A model generated the notes under the pieces. It did no database searches. It was not told where the DNA came from and saw nothing but the letters and a program-made list of their open reading frames with translations. A stretch of DNA of 7,961 bases from Bacteroidia bacterium (GTDB lineage Bacteria; Bacteroidota; Bacteroidia; Flavobacteriales; Flavobacteriaceae). Positions 6,185 through 7,961 of the stretch are shown one piece after another. Numbering within the stretch: position 1 is the first letter of the stretch; each line of letters opens with the position of its first letter. The stretch covers positions 1 through 7,961 of the forward strand of contig JAUICT010000082.1 of NCBI GenBank assembly GCA_030429325.1, written 5' to 3'. A program made the position numbers and the translations under genes.

Positions 6185-7961
6185 CTAAGGATTGGATTGA
6201 TATATATTGTTCTCTGAATTTATATCTGCCATAAGCTGCGATGGGTCTATCACCATTGCCTTGACACTTTCCAAAGGCATATCCAATGTAAACTCATAGG
6301 TTGGATAAGCCCAGGGCCAATCTTCCAAAGTTGTCCTTTTTAGGGTTTGATAAGGGTTGTCCTTTTCACCGTACATCATTCGCAGGGGAATGTAATAGGT
6401 GGTCTGGGAGCCATCTGCCCCAACGACCAAGATATCCAAAGGCATTGGCATTTCACCAATTCGCTCCAAAGTAACCTTGGTTTTGTTGCCCGCTGCTTCA
6501 ACACTCTTAATGCCATAGTCAATGGTATTGGTGGTTTGGGTCCAATCAGTAAGGTACCACCCCAATTGCATACCGGAAACTTTTTCTGCGGTTCTGATCA
6601 CATCATTGGGGACAGGGTGTTTAAACTTGAAATCATCAAAATATTTGCGGATGGTCTGCATCAACTTGTCTTGGCCAATGATATAACCCAATTGCGAAAG
6701 AAAAACAGCACCCTTGCTATAGGCGGAAATGCCATAGGCAAAATTGGTGGCATACCGGTCTGCATGGGTAGATTGAGGCTTTTCCAAACCTGAATTTACC
6801 AAGGCATAATATCCTTTGTAAGAACCTTCAAAAGGGTTTTCCTTGTTCTGGTCCATGATTTCACTCTTGCACAAGCTACTGATAAAGGTAGTGAAGCCTT
6901 CATCCATCCATTCGTGCTTGGACTCGTTGGTGGCCAACACATGTTGAAACCAAGAATGTGCCATTTCGTGGACCATGACACTGACCAAGCTTCCAAAATC
7001 CCTGCCTCCCGTGATCAAGGTGCTCATGGCGTATTCCATACCACCATCGCCACCCTGTACTACGGAATATTGCTCGTAGGGATATTGACCTATGTTCTTG
7101 CTGAAAAAACGCATGGCAGCTTCTGTTTTAGGCTGCAGTTTTTTCCAGTTTTCAATGATTTCTGGGTCGTTCTTGTAAAAGAAATGAAGCTCCGGGCCGT
7201 CTTCCATTTTTAGGGTATCATGAAGATATTCTGGATCGGCCGCCCACATAAAATCATGTACGTTTGGTGCCACAAAATGCCAAGTAAGTGTTTTGCCCTT
7301 GGTTTTTATCTTGGTTCCGGGTGTTTCGTATCCATGTCCTACTTCATTGGGGTTCTGCAAATAGCCGGAGCCACCCACGGTATAGCTTTTGTCCAAGGTC
7401 AGTTTTACGTCAAAATTACCCCATACCCCATGGAATTCACGGGCAATGTATGGGGTGGGATGCCAACCTTCAAAATCGTATTCCGAAATTTTTGGGTACC
7501 ACTGGCTCATGGAAAGCGCAACACCTTCCCTGCTATTTCTTCCAGCTCTTCTAATCTGAAGGGGAACCTGGCCTTTAAAGGTCATTTCCAAGGTTGTTTT
7601 TCCGCCAGAAGCGATGGGCGAGGCCAAATCTACTACCAAAATGGTGCCTTCCTCAACGAAGGAAACTGCTTGCCCATCTTGGGTAAGGCTTTCCACGTGC
7701 AGATAGCCCATTTCACTTTCAGAGAGGGAAGCAATCCTGCTTTTCCCGTTTTCCATCATCCGGTCATCTGGGTCTTTTATGCTCTGCAGTCTCATGTCCA
7801 TCTCGCTTCCGGGCTGGAAGGCGTTGTAGTACAGGTGGTAAAACACACGACTTAGCTCATCTGGGGAATTATTGGTGTAGACCAATTTTTGTGTTCCTGT
7901 ATATTGATACGTCTTGACATCCATGGCTACATCCATGGTATAATCCACATGTTGCTGCCAA
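6185..7961 (-). CDS. M1 family zinc metallopeptidase (5' end off the window)
   Basis: The frame is open from the right edge to the stop at 6185, giving about 591 residues here. An in-frame GTG at 7948 is not the real start: the frame continues upstream as WQQHVDYTMDV, a conserved mature-region sequence of flavobacterial M1 peptidases, so the signal peptide and first residues lie outside. Numbering from that GTG as residue 1, an N-terminal beta domain (about 1-240) precedes the catalytic domain. The exopeptidase-type loop is GGMEYAM (302-308). The zinc site is HEMAH (327-331) with Glu350 exactly 18 residues after the second His (HEXXH-X18-E). Tyr410 in AYSKGA fits the transition-state Tyr. All catalytic residues are present, so it should be an active aminopeptidase, probably exported. 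The final DINSENNIYQSNP ends without a sorting domain. The gene is separated from rnpA by 101 bp and is likely a separate unit. Confidence 0.95.
   Translation of the reverse strand, partial: WQQHVDYTMDVAMDVKTYQYTGTQKLVYTNNSPDELSRVFYHLYYNAFQPGSEMDMRLQSIKDPDDRMMENGKSRIASLSESEMGYLHVESLTQDGQAVSFVEEGTILVVDLASPIASGGKTTLEMTFKGQVPLQIRRAGRNSREGVALSMSQWYPKISEYDFEGWHPTPYIAREFHGVWGNFDVKLTLDKSYTVGGSGYLQNPNEVGHGYETPGTKIKTKGKTLTWHFVAPNVHDFMWAADPEYLHDTLKMEDGPELHFFYKNDPEIIENWKKLQPKTEAAMRFFSKNIGQYPYEQYSVVQGGDGGMEYAMSTLITGGRDFGSLVSVMVHEMAHSWFQHVLATNESKHEWMDEGFTTFISSLCKSEIMDQNKENPFEGSYKGYYALVNSGLEKPQSTHADRYATNFAYGISAYSKGAVFLSQLGYIIGQDKLMQTIRKYFDDFKFKHPVPNDVIRTAEKVSGMQLGWYLTDWTQTTNTIDYGIKSVEAAGNKTKVTLERIGEMPMPLDILVVGADGSQTTYYIPLRMMYGEKDNPYQTLKRTTLEDWPWAYPTYEFTLDMPLESVKAMVIDPSQLMADINSENNIYQSNP

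Noticed and set aside
6347..6793. A 148-codon plus-strand open frame
   Set aside because: It is also antisense to the conserved M1 peptidase coding region and shows no independent start signal or family resemblance.
7220..7855. A 211-codon open frame on the plus strand
   Set aside because: It lies wholly antisense to the M1 peptidase, which has intact motifs in the opposite frame. Its translation shows no recognisable domain, so it is a shadow frame.
7916..7937. Tandem 12-bp-like direct repeat (ATGGATGTAGCC / ATGGATGTC) near the right edge
   Set aside because: It encodes MDVAMDV, a stretch that is naturally repetitive in this M1 subfamily, so it is not a separate repeat element.

Overview
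The window looks like a stretch of chromosome from a marine-type member of the Flavobacteriaceae (phylum Bacteroidota). This rests on protein content: a long S41 protease with a C-terminal extension typical of Bacteroidota, a secreted hydrolase whose signal peptide ends in Ser-Gln, an M1 peptidase of the flavobacterial 'YTMDV' type, and a DUF2157/DUF4401 membrane pair. The genus cannot be fixed from sequence alone. Base composition looks even across the window, and I see no mobile element, CRISPR array, tRNA, rRNA or sign of recent transfer.

All seven genes are on the minus strand, so transcription runs from high to low coordinates. In that order they are: (1) an M1-family zinc aminopeptidase cut by the right edge (7961-6185); (2) a 101-bp gap holding a near-perfect 23-bp palindrome; (3) rnpA, the RNase P protein (6083-5700); (4) a carboxyl-terminal processing protease of family S41 (5716-4085), overlapping rnpA by 17 bp; (5) a secreted alpha/beta hydrolase (4081-2885), 3 bp further on; (6) a 91-bp gap; (7) a four-helix membrane protein with two similar soluble domains (2793-1789); (8) a DUF2157 membrane protein (1762-812), 26 bp further on; (9) a DUF4401 membrane protein (824-1), overlapping it by 13 bp and running off the left edge. 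No stretch longer than about 100 bp lacks a gene.

Two transcription units are likely. The first couples tRNA maturation (rnpA) with envelope proteolysis (S41 protease) and a secreted esterase-like protein. The second encodes three consecutive integral membrane proteins; in relatives DUF2157 and DUF4401 proteins are commonly followed by a GDYXXLXY-domain protein, which would lie just beyond position 1. The M1 peptidase is probably an independent envelope or periplasmic peptidase gene.

I did not find a clear new defence, mobile or biosynthetic system. The best leads are the membrane protein with duplicated soluble domains beside the DUF2157/DUF4401 pair, the poorly described two-part hydrolase locked to the protease gene, and the palindrome ahead of rnpA.
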